NCBI RefSeq assembly: GCF_030463535.1
Contig: NC_132878.1
Location: forward strand, 35,652,261 to 35,716,260
Length of the DNA: 64,000 nt
Reading direction: 5' to 3'
DNA from: Salminus brasiliensis
Lineage: Eukaryota > Chordata > Actinopteri > Characiformes > Bryconidae
This document shows, piece by piece, positions 24,801-36,400 of this stretch (position 1 is its first letter; each line of letters opens with the position of its first letter). The notes beneath the pieces were generated by a model. It was not told the origin of the DNA. It worked only from the letters and a program-made list of their open reading frames with translations, and did not search any database. Made by a program: the position numbers and the translations under genes.

Positions 24801-27412
24801 ACGTCTGGAGGACAGAGTTAGATTTTCATGTTCCACTGTAAAAATAGTACTGCATTGCAGACCGTAAACTGCTCTGTTGCCATCACAGATGACTTCTCTC
24901 AGCTGCGGGCTGGGGATAATGTCTGTTAATGGTGTTTAGAGGACTCTAGAAAACTCTAGAGTTAAACAGCCAATACCCGATCCATTAATGCACCTGGATA
25001 AGATCTGATCCCAGTCCAGTGGATTGGATTGGGGTATTCCTATTTGAGACGCGCCATCAGAAGGGAGTTTTTGCCTGCCATTTAAAGCGGAAAATTGTGC
25101 TTGAGACTGCTTGTAAGTAGGCATATTGGGACATTTAGCAATTAATGCAGTGATTTTACATTTTACATTGAGTTCCCTTTTAACAGAGTGCAATTTATCA
25201 TGTTGTATTTACGTATGAATTATTCATGCAGCTTTTAGCCATGTTGCATTAATCTGTGTCGTATAAAAGGCCAGCCTGCATTTTATTTAGTGCCGAAATG
25301 GTGTCACAGCTTTGAGTAAAGATGTATGACACAGCTTACGCTCATGCATTATAAATGCTTTACAATGCCCAGTATGCCCTGCTTCACCTCACCATACACA
25401 CACACAAACACAGCTGCCATAACCTAGCCAAAAATCCTCTCTAACCTTTGCGTCGTCACCACACCAAGTCCTTTCAAAGACAGGCTCCTCATGTCCTGCA
25501 CTCATCTCTGGATGGCCATTCATCCTAAATATAGTGCACTGGACACTGTCCCACAAAGCAGAAGCTGAGCAGTATGGGTTTCATGCTAGACTCAGTAGAA
25601 ATATTATTAGGCACCAGCCATTAGAGATAATCTCAGGCCGAAGGAGCGCAAACGCAAGCTTGTAAATGAGCCTTCTCCTGTAGGAAAAAGAAGTGATCAG
25701 ATATTATAAATGTCACCCTTTGACTTTTAATAGTGGCATTTTAGACATGCGGTTTCCAAACCAGGTGCGACCCCGACCTGCAGGTCAAAATGTCAACCTT
25801 GACACACGACCGCTGATCCGAACGTGTCCCTGAGCTGCAGTGCTGAGTCACACATGGATCCTAAAGCAATAGAAGAAATCTACCAAAAGTACTGCCACAC
25901 CCCACCATGGCATAAGTGCACAGCCTTCGGTTTGTGAGGACTCGCAGTGAGCTTTCAGCAGGAGCCAGCCTATGAATATTCAAGGCACTGATTTGAAGCT
26001 ACAGTAGTATAAACATTCACTTGGTTTAATTCCCTTGCATATTATTTTCATTTCTACTAACAGAATAAAAAGAACATTGCAAGTCAAATAAATAAAGAAT
26101 TCTTATGCAATGTCACAATTATTTTTTTTATTATTATTATTATTATCTAGAAATAATTGCTTATTTTCTCAGAATTCTGGCTTAGATTGTATTAAATTAT
26201 ATTAAAATAGTAATTATTTTCCTAAACTTTTAACCGGAGTTGGCTATATGAACGCCATGGCGTATTTTCGAGATTGCAGTGCTAGCCAGCTACACCCATT
26301 TAGCTACTATTAAGGCATAATTCCGAACATGTCGATATAATACGCTATTAAATAAAAAAACTACAGTATTTTTAATGATAATAGTTCATTGTTTAGACAC
26401 AGTGAACGTAAACTATGCGATAAAATAGCTCATAATTTGGCCGTAAGTCATTCTGTCAGAGAGCGCCGCTAGCTATAGCTAGCTAACCTGTCAGCAGCAG
26501 GGGCGGGTTCGCCAAGTTAGAGGAGTTGTCTGTGGGCTGGCTAACGTTAGCTGGCTAGCTAGCTAACTTGGCAATTTCTTTTTTTTAATGCCATCGTGAC
26601 TCTTATTTGTAATTATTTATTTAGCTATATTATCTAGCCACCCTTTCTTTGACATTAGCTACTACTCTAGAGCTGCGAGCCTCGCGTAGCCAAGCAACGT
26701 TTTCAAAAACAACAGCGCTAGGCTAGCTAGCTAGCTAACGTCCATCTGGCCACTGGCAAACACACCCACCTCAGACGCGCAGGATCCTAACTAGCTAGAT
26801 TTTCACCATTATGTCATGGTCTTAACCTCGTGGTGCCACATATCTGCAGGTGGTCGGCCTGAAGCATGCCATGCCCACTGGGACACAGTAAATGAGCAGA
26901 TAACGCAGCTGGCCAGACAAAAATAAATGACGCAGGCGTAGCGAGAGTGTAACCAGCGTCCACCTCCAACGGCGCAGAGATCGCCCAAATACGCCAACGT
27001 TAGCTAGCTAGCTAACCTAGTGCAGCAGCAGAGCATTAGAGACTATGTGCAGTCATTCAGCTGTCGTTGTGCACGCCGTTGCTAGCAGGTCGTGGCGTTT
27101 TTGCCTCACGAACACAGAAGTAACTCAATCTCCTCGGAGCCTCTAAGCGCTGAGCGGGGGGTGGGTGCTGGCTAGCTGCTCCTAATCCTCTCCGTTAAAC
27201 AGGGGGTGAGAAACGGGTGAAAGAGAAGGCCACTCACTGCGGAGGTTGTTGACGAGCTCTGCTTGGCTGGTTCCTCCTGATTTCCAGGCCATTATTAAAC
27301 AGACTCTGCGGATCAGGTAGAGAGCGGCCGTCAGCGCCGCGCCTGCGCACACCGCCTTCCCCACAACACCCGCCGCTTCCAGCGCGGACGCAGGCGGCGC
27401 GTCACCGGACAT
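15882..27412 (-). CDS. pcmt1: Protein-L-isoaspartate (D-aspartate) O-methyltransferase
   Basis: Coding exons in transcript order are 27412-27238, 21020-20916, 20712-20681, 20550-20446, 19729-19609, 18732-18647 and 17709-17530 (stop TGA). All have AG/GT borders and compatible phases. The alternative last exon is 15894-15882. The enzyme uses S-adenosylmethionine to methylate isoaspartyl residues in aged proteins and so starts their repair. Landmarks are [21 protein letters not shown], the SAM-binding loop [44 protein letters not shown] and the C-terminal GVIYVPLTD. Starting at MAWKSGG the protein has 227 aa, the usual cytosolic length. The upstream ATG at 27412 gives 267 aa with a hydrophobic N-terminal extension. 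The gene is head-to-head with nup43 and tail-to-tail with lrp11. Confidence 0.96.
15895..17529. other. pcmt1 3' UTR of the RWK form / last intron of the RDEL form
   Basis: No independent gene. It is AT-rich with poly(A) runs near 17285-17310. Short + strand ORFs have no domain content. Confidence 0.6.
17710..20445. other. pcmt1 introns 4-6
   Basis: Apart from exons 18647-18732 and 19609-19729 nothing coding is seen. There are (ATT)n and (AATA)n runs near 18090-18110 and 18990-19020, and a poly(A) run at about 20395-20418 just beside the exon at 20446. No transposon was recognised with confidence. Confidence 0.55.
21140..21512 (+). mobile_element. Degraded Tc1-type MITE in pcmt1 intron 1
   Basis: The left end TACACTGTATGGGCAAAAGT followed by ATTGGGACAC is the typical Tc1-like fish terminus. 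The body matches the copies at 483-800 and 34712-35090 (GTTGGATGATCACCACC, CTGCTCCAGAGAGTCC, CCTATTCTATTGG). The right terminus is decayed. Confidence 0.75.
21905..22710 (-). pseudogene. Decayed Tc1-like transposase relic
   Basis: Read on the - strand, fragments of a Tc1/IS630-type transposase appear in several frames: a piece equivalent to the [12 protein letters not shown] region near 22140-22170, and a piece like VESMPRRIKAV near 22035-22060. Upstream pieces match the N-terminal part near 22560-22620. Stops and frameshifts are frequent, so it is inactive. It lies in pcmt1 intron 1, antisense to the 21140-21512 MITE. Confidence 0.65.
22711..27237. other. Remainder of pcmt1 intron 1
   Basis: No gene supported. 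A possible diverged hAT-like fragment starts near 24297 (GGGATGAGCCGATCC). The 26460-27030 stretch near the promoter is rich in GCTA tetranucleotides (see findings). Confidence 0.55.
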
Positions 27413-27660
27413 GTCCGCGCCCCCCACCCCTCCTCCGCTGATGATTCCTAAAGCCCCCCCGAGCTGCTGTGCGAGCTAGCACCCATGCATGGGGTTGTGA
27501 TTTTCTTTTTCTTTTCTTTCTTTCTTGCTGTTTCGCTAGTTGGGTTTAAATCTGCAGTAAGTCTGTCTATCTCTTTCTCGCCCCCTCTCTCTATAAGGCG
27601 CGCGTTCGCGTCCAGCAGGAGGAGAGCGAGAGCGTGGACTAATCCGAGCACGTGATCTTG
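27413..27660 (-). promoter_or_regulatory. pcmt1 promoter and 5' UTR region (CpG-rich)
   Basis: This stretch just upstream of the pcmt1 ATG is dense in CpG and GC runs (GGCGCGCGTTCGCG near 27597). A CACGTG E-box lies near 27649. No convincing TATA box is seen on the gene's strand. It is typical of a housekeeping CpG-island promoter. The exact start site is not visible. Confidence 0.6.
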
Positions 27661-27949
27661 AGACTTTTGAGGGGAGACAGATTGGGAAGGTTTTGGCGCA
27701 TTTTGCTTAATGCATTAATTATTATGCATGTCAAAATAGACATTACTGGTCTATCCTGGCCTATTGCTTATTGCACATCTGCAGATTACATGTAGTTAGC
27801 TTTCATTGGCGTGTCATAAACTTTCATTAAAGGGGCATTTCATCTATTTTTATTTCTGCATAGTTCATTAATATTAATATTCCTACCTTTTCTCTGTAAT
27901 ATTAACACCAACTGAATGGATTTGTAATGAAGCGATCAGCATGTGATTA

Positions 27950-28980
27950 AACTGTAGACTTTCAGCTTTAATTCAACAGGTGGAACCAAAATATCGCCTT
28001 CTCTGCACAGTATCTCAGTATTCACAGGCTCAAAAGTATGTGGGCAAACTAGCATAAATATAAATCTAACGATCATGCTTTGTTAATGACTGCAAGACGT
28101 GTGGAACACACGGGCATCGCTAAAGGCCTTTAGAGTTTTTTCCCTTTGCCAGGCCTTTACTACTGCCACCTTCAGTTGTTACTTGTTTGTGGGACTTTCT
28201 GCCTTCAGTTTTGTCTTTCATTGTCTTTGTCTCTCATCAATAAACAGCAGTGACCCAATTCCATGACCAGCCATACATGAACATCCCATAACAGTGCCTC
28301 CACCATGTTTGACAGGTGATGTGATAAGCTTCTGATGATGAATCCTTTCGTTCTCTCTTCATACTCTAGTTTATTTTGATTTTATCAGTCCAAAGCACTT
28401 TTTTTCAGATCTTCATGAGATGTTTTCTATAAGTCTAATCTGGCTTATCTTGTCTTGAGTGTTTCCAGTGCTTTGTATTTCAAACGGAACCCTCTGTAGC
28501 TGAATTCATGAGGGTGTGTATTGATTGTAGACTTTGACAAAGATAGGCCTTTGACCTGGCAATGATCTTATAAAGGTGTTTTCTACAACAAGGAAAGATC
28601 TTCTGTGGTCTTTTTAGGTGTTTTCGTGTTGCCGAGCTAGTCAGTGTATTCCTTCTTATTAAGAATGCACCACATTTTTGATTTTGCCACTTCTAATCAT
28701 CAACACCTCTTTGGACCTCATGTTAGTAGTTCCTGTGAACAGCTATCAAATGCAAATGCAACTCTTGGAAGAAGCTCCAGACCTTTGTCATTTGTCATTA
28801 AGAATAATGGGAAAACAAAAACCTAACTGATCATTGTCCAATTACTTTTGAGCTTGTGAAAACTGAAGGACTATATTAAAAAAAAATCGTAAACAGTTAA
28901 TGCTGAAAGTCCACACTTGATCCCTTCATTTCAAATTCATGGAGGTGGTGTAGAGGCAAAATGTAAACAGTAAAAAGTAA
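27950..28980. mobile_element. Degraded DNA transposon between the pcmt1 and nup43 promoters
   Basis: The ends carry related inverted words: GACTTTCAGCTTTAATTC at left and, in reverse complement at right, GGACTTTCAGCATTAAC. The interior has the look of an antisense transposase remnant (ACCATGTTTGACAGGTGATG, CTCCAGACCTTTGTC, CCAATTACTTTTGAGC), which I recognise from a common fish repeat. No intact frame remains. The superfamily is not certain. Confidence 0.55.
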
Positions 28981-29160
28981 ACAGACCCACCGAGTTTTGT
29001 TTATATCAGTGTGCACCTAAAAAAGTATATCACTTTTTGTATGATTACATATTTAGGCATTATTGGGGTTTTTTTCTATATTTTTATTATTATTTGTATT
29101 ATTAATTATTACTAATTCCACTGCAAATCAAGCATTTATCAGGGTTTGAGATCTCAGGAA

Positions 29161-29424
29161 CTGAGATCAGATGCACCAAAGATGAACAGCACTGTCAGTG
29201 GGAGCTGCGCAGGCTCTCTGCTGCCTGTCAGATTAGGGCGTACGCAACGTTGATGAATAAGGGACCGCCTGTTGGCTTCGCCTGAGCACACGCTCGGTTT
29301 GTCTCCGCGGAGCCGCCGTAGTTTAGCGGAAAGGAGGACCTGGCGGGACACGGGAAACTTGGAGCTCGGTTTAAGTAGCTAGCTAGCTAGCAGAAGACCT
29401 ATAAGGTGGCGTCTACAGTCAGCA
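29161..29424 (+). promoter_or_regulatory. nup43 promoter and 5' UTR region
   Basis: The stretch is CpG-rich (CTCCGCGGAGCCGCCG near 29302) and contains a GCTAGCTAGCTAGC run at about 29378-29391. The coding start at 29425 follows at once. No TATA box is evident. Confidence 0.5.
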
Positions 29425-32400
29425 ATGGAGAGCATCAACGCGAAATACGTGTCTCAGAAGATCAGTAAAACGCGCTGGAGGCCTGTACAGGCGGCGTCCC
29501 TACACCAGCCACACTGCTTCGCCACCGGCTCCTGGGACAACGAGGTACCACCACCACCACCAACACAGACACACACACACATACACTGAACCCCGAGCTA
29601 CTGAACTCTTACTAACTCCCACAGTTACAGTGAGGACCTGACTGCACTGATCGATGCTATTTCGCCGTTAGGTAGCTACTAGCGTTTATACAGTTAACGG
29701 CTGTGTTCTTCCTGTGTGCTGCTAACGTTAACAGCCGCACTAGCTGTACCCTAGATTAACACACTGTCTTTAAAACAGCATGGGGGGTGATTTACCTGGA
29801 CTGTGGTGTTCAGCTGAGCTTCACGTTAAGAGCAGTACCACCGATTGGTCAGAAGCTCTTTATCATTCATTCATTGAGATGTAGCTAAATGAAGTGTCTA
29901 CAGTCTGCACTTATAGCCATTTCATCTACACACTATACACACCCACAGCCTCCAAGTGTCTCTACTAAATCCTTAAAAAAATACCATTTCTGAAAGTAGC
30001 TCTCATTCATGAATGGTGTTTAAAAGGATGTTTAGGTGTAAATGTCATCATAGAGCTCTCGCTAATATATCAGGCAAGTTATTCAGATTTTTATGCAACA
30101 ACTTTCTTGTGATGAGCCGTTAAAGGACCACTATGTAAAGTTTTTACCTTAAGATAACAGCTTGGTCGTGATGCTTCATTGACTTGTAATCTGAGGAATA
30201 GCATCTATATTATTCCCCATTCGGGGCTCAGCACGCTGCTAACTGCACTATGTAACTCTGGAGAAGCGAGCACTTCATTTAATTTATTTTTTATTTACTC
30301 TCATGGCCTATCGATGGCATAGTTTTTATCAGTAGAGACTATGATAGTGTTCTTTAACCTCTAAGACACTTTGGAAACATTGGTTTCTTTGTAGTTGTGC
30401 ACACTTGATTACTGTAGCAGCTTTGTATCTGTTTAGTTCCTAGATCAGGACAGATGGACAATGGACAATGTCCTGACAATGTCCTGCTCCAGCATCATCC
30501 ACAGGAGCCGTGACCATCTATAAACTTCAAGCTAATCGGAGGAAGAGCATCTATATTGTTCCCTATTCAGGGCTCAGCCCGCTGCTAACTGCACTATGTA
30601 ACTCTGGAGAAGCGAGCACTTTATTTTCTGTGTAAAAACCTGTAATATTACTCTACCGCATATGATTATTTCTCTTTTAGTGATGGTTCTGTATGCGTGT
30701 ACATAATGAGTTATATTTCCTGACTGTGGGGGGAGCTCATGAGCAAGAAGTACCAATTGTCTGTACTGCTGCTTTAAGCCAATAAACGCTTTGGGATGTT
30801 TTACATTTACCCTCCCTGAATTAAGGAAACCTAACTTTTAACAGTTCTTTAAAAAAAAAAAAAAAGATCCCAGAAAACTACATACATTGGACTTAACTAC
30901 ACCTTTAAATCCTGTTGCTAAACCTTGAAATCAACAGTGTTGTACAGCATCAGCACCAATGTACGGGCAAAGACAATAGTCCAGCCAGTCATCCAACTGT
31001 AGCATAACTAGCTTCCTAGTTACTCTCCTGGCAAGCGCTCAACCTCTGTTCCAGCTCGTCTTGGGTCGTGTTAAAATGCAGACAACCAAAGGGTGATGAC
31101 AGGGTTGTGGGTTCGATACCTGGGTTTGGCAAGCTGCCACTGTTTGGCCCTTTAGTAAGAGCGCCACAGGAGTGGCTGCCCGCCGCTTCGGGCATGTGTG
31201 CTCACTGTCGCCGCGTGTGTTTGCTCACTAGTACGTATGTGTGTGTTCACTGCATGGATTGGTTAAAGGCAGAGACCAAATTCCAGCTGGTGAATATGGT
31301 CTTGTCTTACTTTGTGTAACATGCTGCATTACTGTTGTGCTTACAGACTAATCATGTTTGCATCTGGAGCGTGGGAGAGACTGGAATGATTTGTGAAGAT
31401 GATGCGCTGGAGGGAGATCCACAATTACTGTGTGATTGTAAACATGGAGGAGATGTGCTGGACTTGCAGGTGAGTCTCATGAAAATTTGAGACTGGGAGT
31501 TATTCATGCCATCTTTTAGCTAGAGATGAAATAATGCGTATACTGTCAGGTTTGATAATATCCTTCATTTTAGGGGGTCTTCAGCGTTTTACGTGGGTAG
31601 GTTGGGTTTCCCAAAAGCATCTTAGCACAAAAAGGATTCCTAAACTGTTGAGCAGCTTTACACTAAGCCCCCTCTCTACCAGTTAAGATACATTTTAAAG
31701 CTAAGATGCTTTTGAGAAAAATGGAGCCAGATTGGTTCGGATCAGAACATTTTACAAGTACTTCTGCAAAATAGAAAGCTTTATATATATATATACAGTG
31801 GGGAGAACAAGTATTTGATACACTGCTGATTTTTCAGGTTTTCCCACTTGCAAAGCATGTAGAAGACTGTAATTTTTATCATAGGTACTCTTCAACTGTG
31901 AGTGATGGAATCTAAAACAAAAATCCAGAAAAATACATTGTATGATTTTTAAATAATTAATTTCCATTTTATTGTGGGAAATAAGTATTTGATCATCTAT
32001 CAACCAGTAAGAATTTTGGCTCTCACAGACATGTTACTTCTTCTTTAAGAAGCCCTCCTGTTCTCCACTCATTACCTGTATTAACTGCACCTGTTTGAAC
32101 TCGTTACCTGTATAAAAGACACCTGTCCACACACTTAATCAGTCAGACCCCAGCATCTCCACAATGCCCAAGACCAGAGAGCTTTGTAAGGACATCAGGG
32201 ATAAAATTGTAGACCTGCACAAGGCTGGGATGGGCTACAGGACAATAGGCAAGCAGCTTGGTGAGAAGGCAACAACTGTTGGTGCAATTATTAGAAAATG
32301 GAAGAAATGCAAAATAACGGATAATCTCCCTCGGTCTGGGGCGCCATGCAAGATCTCACCTCGTGAAGCATCAATGATCTTGAGGAAGGTGAGGAATGAG

Positions 32401-33398
32401 CCCAGAATTACACGGCAGGACCTGGTCAATGACCTGAATAGAGCTGGGACCACAGTCTCAAAGAAAACAATCAGTAACACTCTACGCCGTCAAGGATTAA
32501 AATCCTGCAGTGCACGCAAGGTGCCCTTCCTCAAGCCAACGCATGTCAAAGCCCGTCTGAAGTTTGCAAATGACCATCTGAATGATCCAGAGGAGGAATG
32601 GGAGAAGGTCATGTGGTCTGATGAGACAAAAATAGAACTTTTTGGTTTAAACTCCACTCGTCATGTTTGGAGGAAGAAGAATGATGAGTACAACCCCAAG
32701 AACACCATCCCAACCGTGAAGCATGGCGGTGGAAACATCATTCTTTGGGGATGCTTTTCTGCAAAGGGGACAGGACGACTGCACCGTATTGTGGGAAGGA
32801 TGGATGGGGCCATGTATCGTGAGATTTTGGCCAACAACCTCCTTCCCTCAGTAAGAGCACTGAAGATGGGTCGTGGCTGGGTCTTCCAGCATGATATCGA
32901 CCCAAAACACACAGCCAGGGCAACTAAAGAGTGGCTCCGTAGGAAACATCTTAAGGTCCTGGAGTGGCCTAGCCAGTCTCCAGACCTGAATCCAATAGAA
33001 AATCTTTGGAGGGAGCTTAAAGTCCGTGTGGCCCAGCGACAGCCACGAAACCTGAAGGCTCTGGAGGAGATCTGTATGGAGGAGTGGGCCAAAATCCCTG
33101 CTGCAGTGTGTGCAAACCTTGTCAAGAACTACAGGAAATGTCTCATCTCTGTAATTGCAAACAAAGGTTTCTGTACCAAATATTAAGTTTCTTTTTCTGG
33201 TGTATCAAATACTTATTTCCCACAATAAAATGGAAATTAATTATTTAAAAATCATACAATGTATTTTTCTGGATTTTTGTTTTAGATTCCATCACTCACA
33301 GTTGAAGAGTACCTATGATAAAAATTACAGTCTTCTACATGCTTTGCAAGTGGGAAAACCTGAAAAATCAGCAGTGTATCAAATACTTGTTCTCCCCA

Positions 33399-33487
<89 letters not shown>

Positions 33488-36400
33488 TAAACAGTGCAAC
33501 AGTTCTGTAAACAGTGAACAAATATACAACGTCTCTGGTTACATTTCCAACATCCCAAATGGAAAGATGATTGCCAGTATGTCCCAAATGAACATATGCA
33601 CAAGTTGTGTACAAGTTGACTCTGAAGCACAAGCTCTTAAAAAAAAAAGTTGTTATTTAAAATGTAAAGGTTTAACCTAGGACTTAATTGAGCAGTGCTG
33701 CAAAAAACGGTGAATTAATGACCCTCTGAAGAAATAACATTTTAAAATTTCATCATACTTGAATCCTGTCATGTATTTGCAACAAGTATCATATTTATGG
33801 CATGATGTTATCAGTAGGGACTATGATAAAGTGTTCTTTAACCTCTAAGACACTTTGGAAACATTTTTTTCATGAACAGCCATAATCCTAGTCTTCAAAA
33901 GGCGAAGTGTACACTTGATTACTGTAGCAGTTTCGTCTCTCTTTCAGTTCCTGGATCAGGACAGACTAATTACAGCATCATCCACAGGAGCCGTGACCAT
34001 CTATAAACTTCATGCTAACAGCCAGGTATGAAAGATTCCCACTGTCTGTTCATGAGCATGCACTCAGTTCAACTTTATTATGCTGTTTATGTGCTGATGT
34101 ACTATTTATTCGCATATCATTCACTGTATGGGTGATCAGTTTTGTGATAGTGACACAAGCGAGTGTATTGACATGGATATATATCATATAGATATGGTCA
34201 GCATTCAGCACCACTGACCAACTGCACTTTTTAGTACAGAGAGTGTAGTTAGTGCTGTTTTACTTGGATGAAGTGCAGCAGCTTCTGAAGTTTTTAGGAA
34301 CCTGTCGCTGCATTTTGTCTGCATTTTAGAATATTTTATTAACTATCATGTGTTGTGAAATTGTATTTAAATATCAGGAGGTATTATTTTTATCATGTGG
34401 CCCACCCCTACTTCACTACCCAGTCGGTTTATGAAGCTAATATGCTAAAAACAGCCAATTACAAGGACAATGAATTATGGTTGTTAAAATGGCACTTTTT
34501 TTTACAAATGTGAAAAATAAACTTTTGGATATAGGGCCTTTTAGATAGCCTACAGTTTGGCATTTAAACAAGTTTCAACCCCACGTGCCTAAAATGCAAA
34601 GATTTGTTTTACTTTGCTAAGATATCACCACAATTGTGGGAATTAAATCATTACATTGCTGTCAGTGTTTGGTTAAATTCCTTTGTCTGTTTTAAGCACT
34701 TGTATTCTACATACACTATATGGACTAAAGTATTGGGACACCTGATCCTGTCTTTGAAAATCAAGGGTAGGAAAAAAGGGCGTATTCTTTTGTTTGGAGT
34801 CTCTACTGTCCAGCAAAGGCATTGCTGTGAGGACTCCCCAACGCATTCCAAAAATATTAGCCCCTTCAGTCCAGAGAACAAAGTTCCACTGCTCCACAGC
34901 TCAGTGCCCACACCTGGCATGGTGCCAATATGTTCATTTGCTCCAAAGAGTCCTTCTGTATTGACAGTACTTTTGTACAGGGACTAGACAAGCTGTTTGT
35001 GTGTGCATTTGCACATCTTTGTCAGCAATAGGTGCAATGTAGAGTAGGTGAGTGTATTCACTGTCCACAAACATTTGGACATGTAGTGTATCTGTTATTT
35101 AATGCCGTATGTGGTTTAGGTTAAATGTGGCTATATAGTGTATTTTAAGCATGTGCATGCTTAATATTCTCTACCAATGAGCCAAAACATTAGGACCCTG
35201 CTTAATATATAATACTACTAAAGGTGTCCTGTGGTATCTGTCAGTCTCTCAGATCTTTAAACGTGTCCATTTCTCCCACATCCAACACATTAACTACAGG
35301 AACCTCACACACCCCAGAACTTAAGATAATTAACATTACTACGTTAGGCTGTAATGTTTTGGCTTATCTGTGTCTAGACTGAAGATTCCACAACCTGCAG
35401 GCTGATATCTATGTTTTTGGTGGTTTGTTTCATGGCCCATAGACTCTGTCTGTGGCTCACGTGTGGGAGAGAGCGCATCATTACCAGCGTGCCAGCGCCC
35501 CATGCACTGGCGTGGTGTGCAGTAGTCCAGATGTGGTGTCTGTAGGAGAGGACGGGAGAGTGATTCTCTACAAAGCTGACCAAAGAGGGATTGCGCGTGT
35601 CATCGGTCAGTACTGCATGGCCTACCACTTTAAGAATTTTGTAGAAAGCAATACAGTGCATCATGATATCTCAGATTTTACCAAGATGCAGATTGGTTTC
35701 TTTATGTTTTGGGGGAATTGGCTTATTGCTCCAAATATGCAGTTGATTGTTTGCCAGGTTACTATTTCGAACATAAAGATGTTTTACTTTTCATGTCTGC
35801 TTTATTAGATCTCCTATTGATTGGTCATATTCAAATCTAAAATACCCATTTGGCCCCTTAGCAAATAATTTTATTTATTTTTATCATTTATGTAATTGTA
35901 CCTCATAGGAAGTACCACAAATGTGCTTATGTGTTGTATGTGTTCATTTAGCCCACACAATGGACCTTTTTCGTCAAAGTACATTCAAATCTCATAATAA
36001 AATGGGCACATGCAAATTCCACGGTTTTGTTATTAACCAATTTTCATCATTTCATCTTATTGTTTCTGTACCATTTGGTTAGACTTGCAAACTTGAGCAA
36101 ACAGGTTTTGACAACCTCAAGTTCTTAAGTTCAAAGTTGCATTTCAATCAATATAAGCAATAATATCAACAAGAACAATAATAGTACTTGTGTACTTTGT
36201 TTCCAGGCTAATTTAAACAAACACTTAAACAGTAAATTACTCCAGTATATTATAATTGCACTGCACAGTGACATCTTTTCACTCTTAATTCTTTTCACTG
36301 ATTGTAATTGTAAGACTGTAAAGTTATGTAAGCTCTGGGCAGCAAGGGGTGCTGTGCACTCACTGCTCAACCCCAAACTTCACTTGCAAAAACCTCCATT

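Noticed and set aside
30436-30541. Alternative functional exon of nup43
   Set aside because: Frameshifting insertion, in-frame stop and no donor. It can only be a broken copy.
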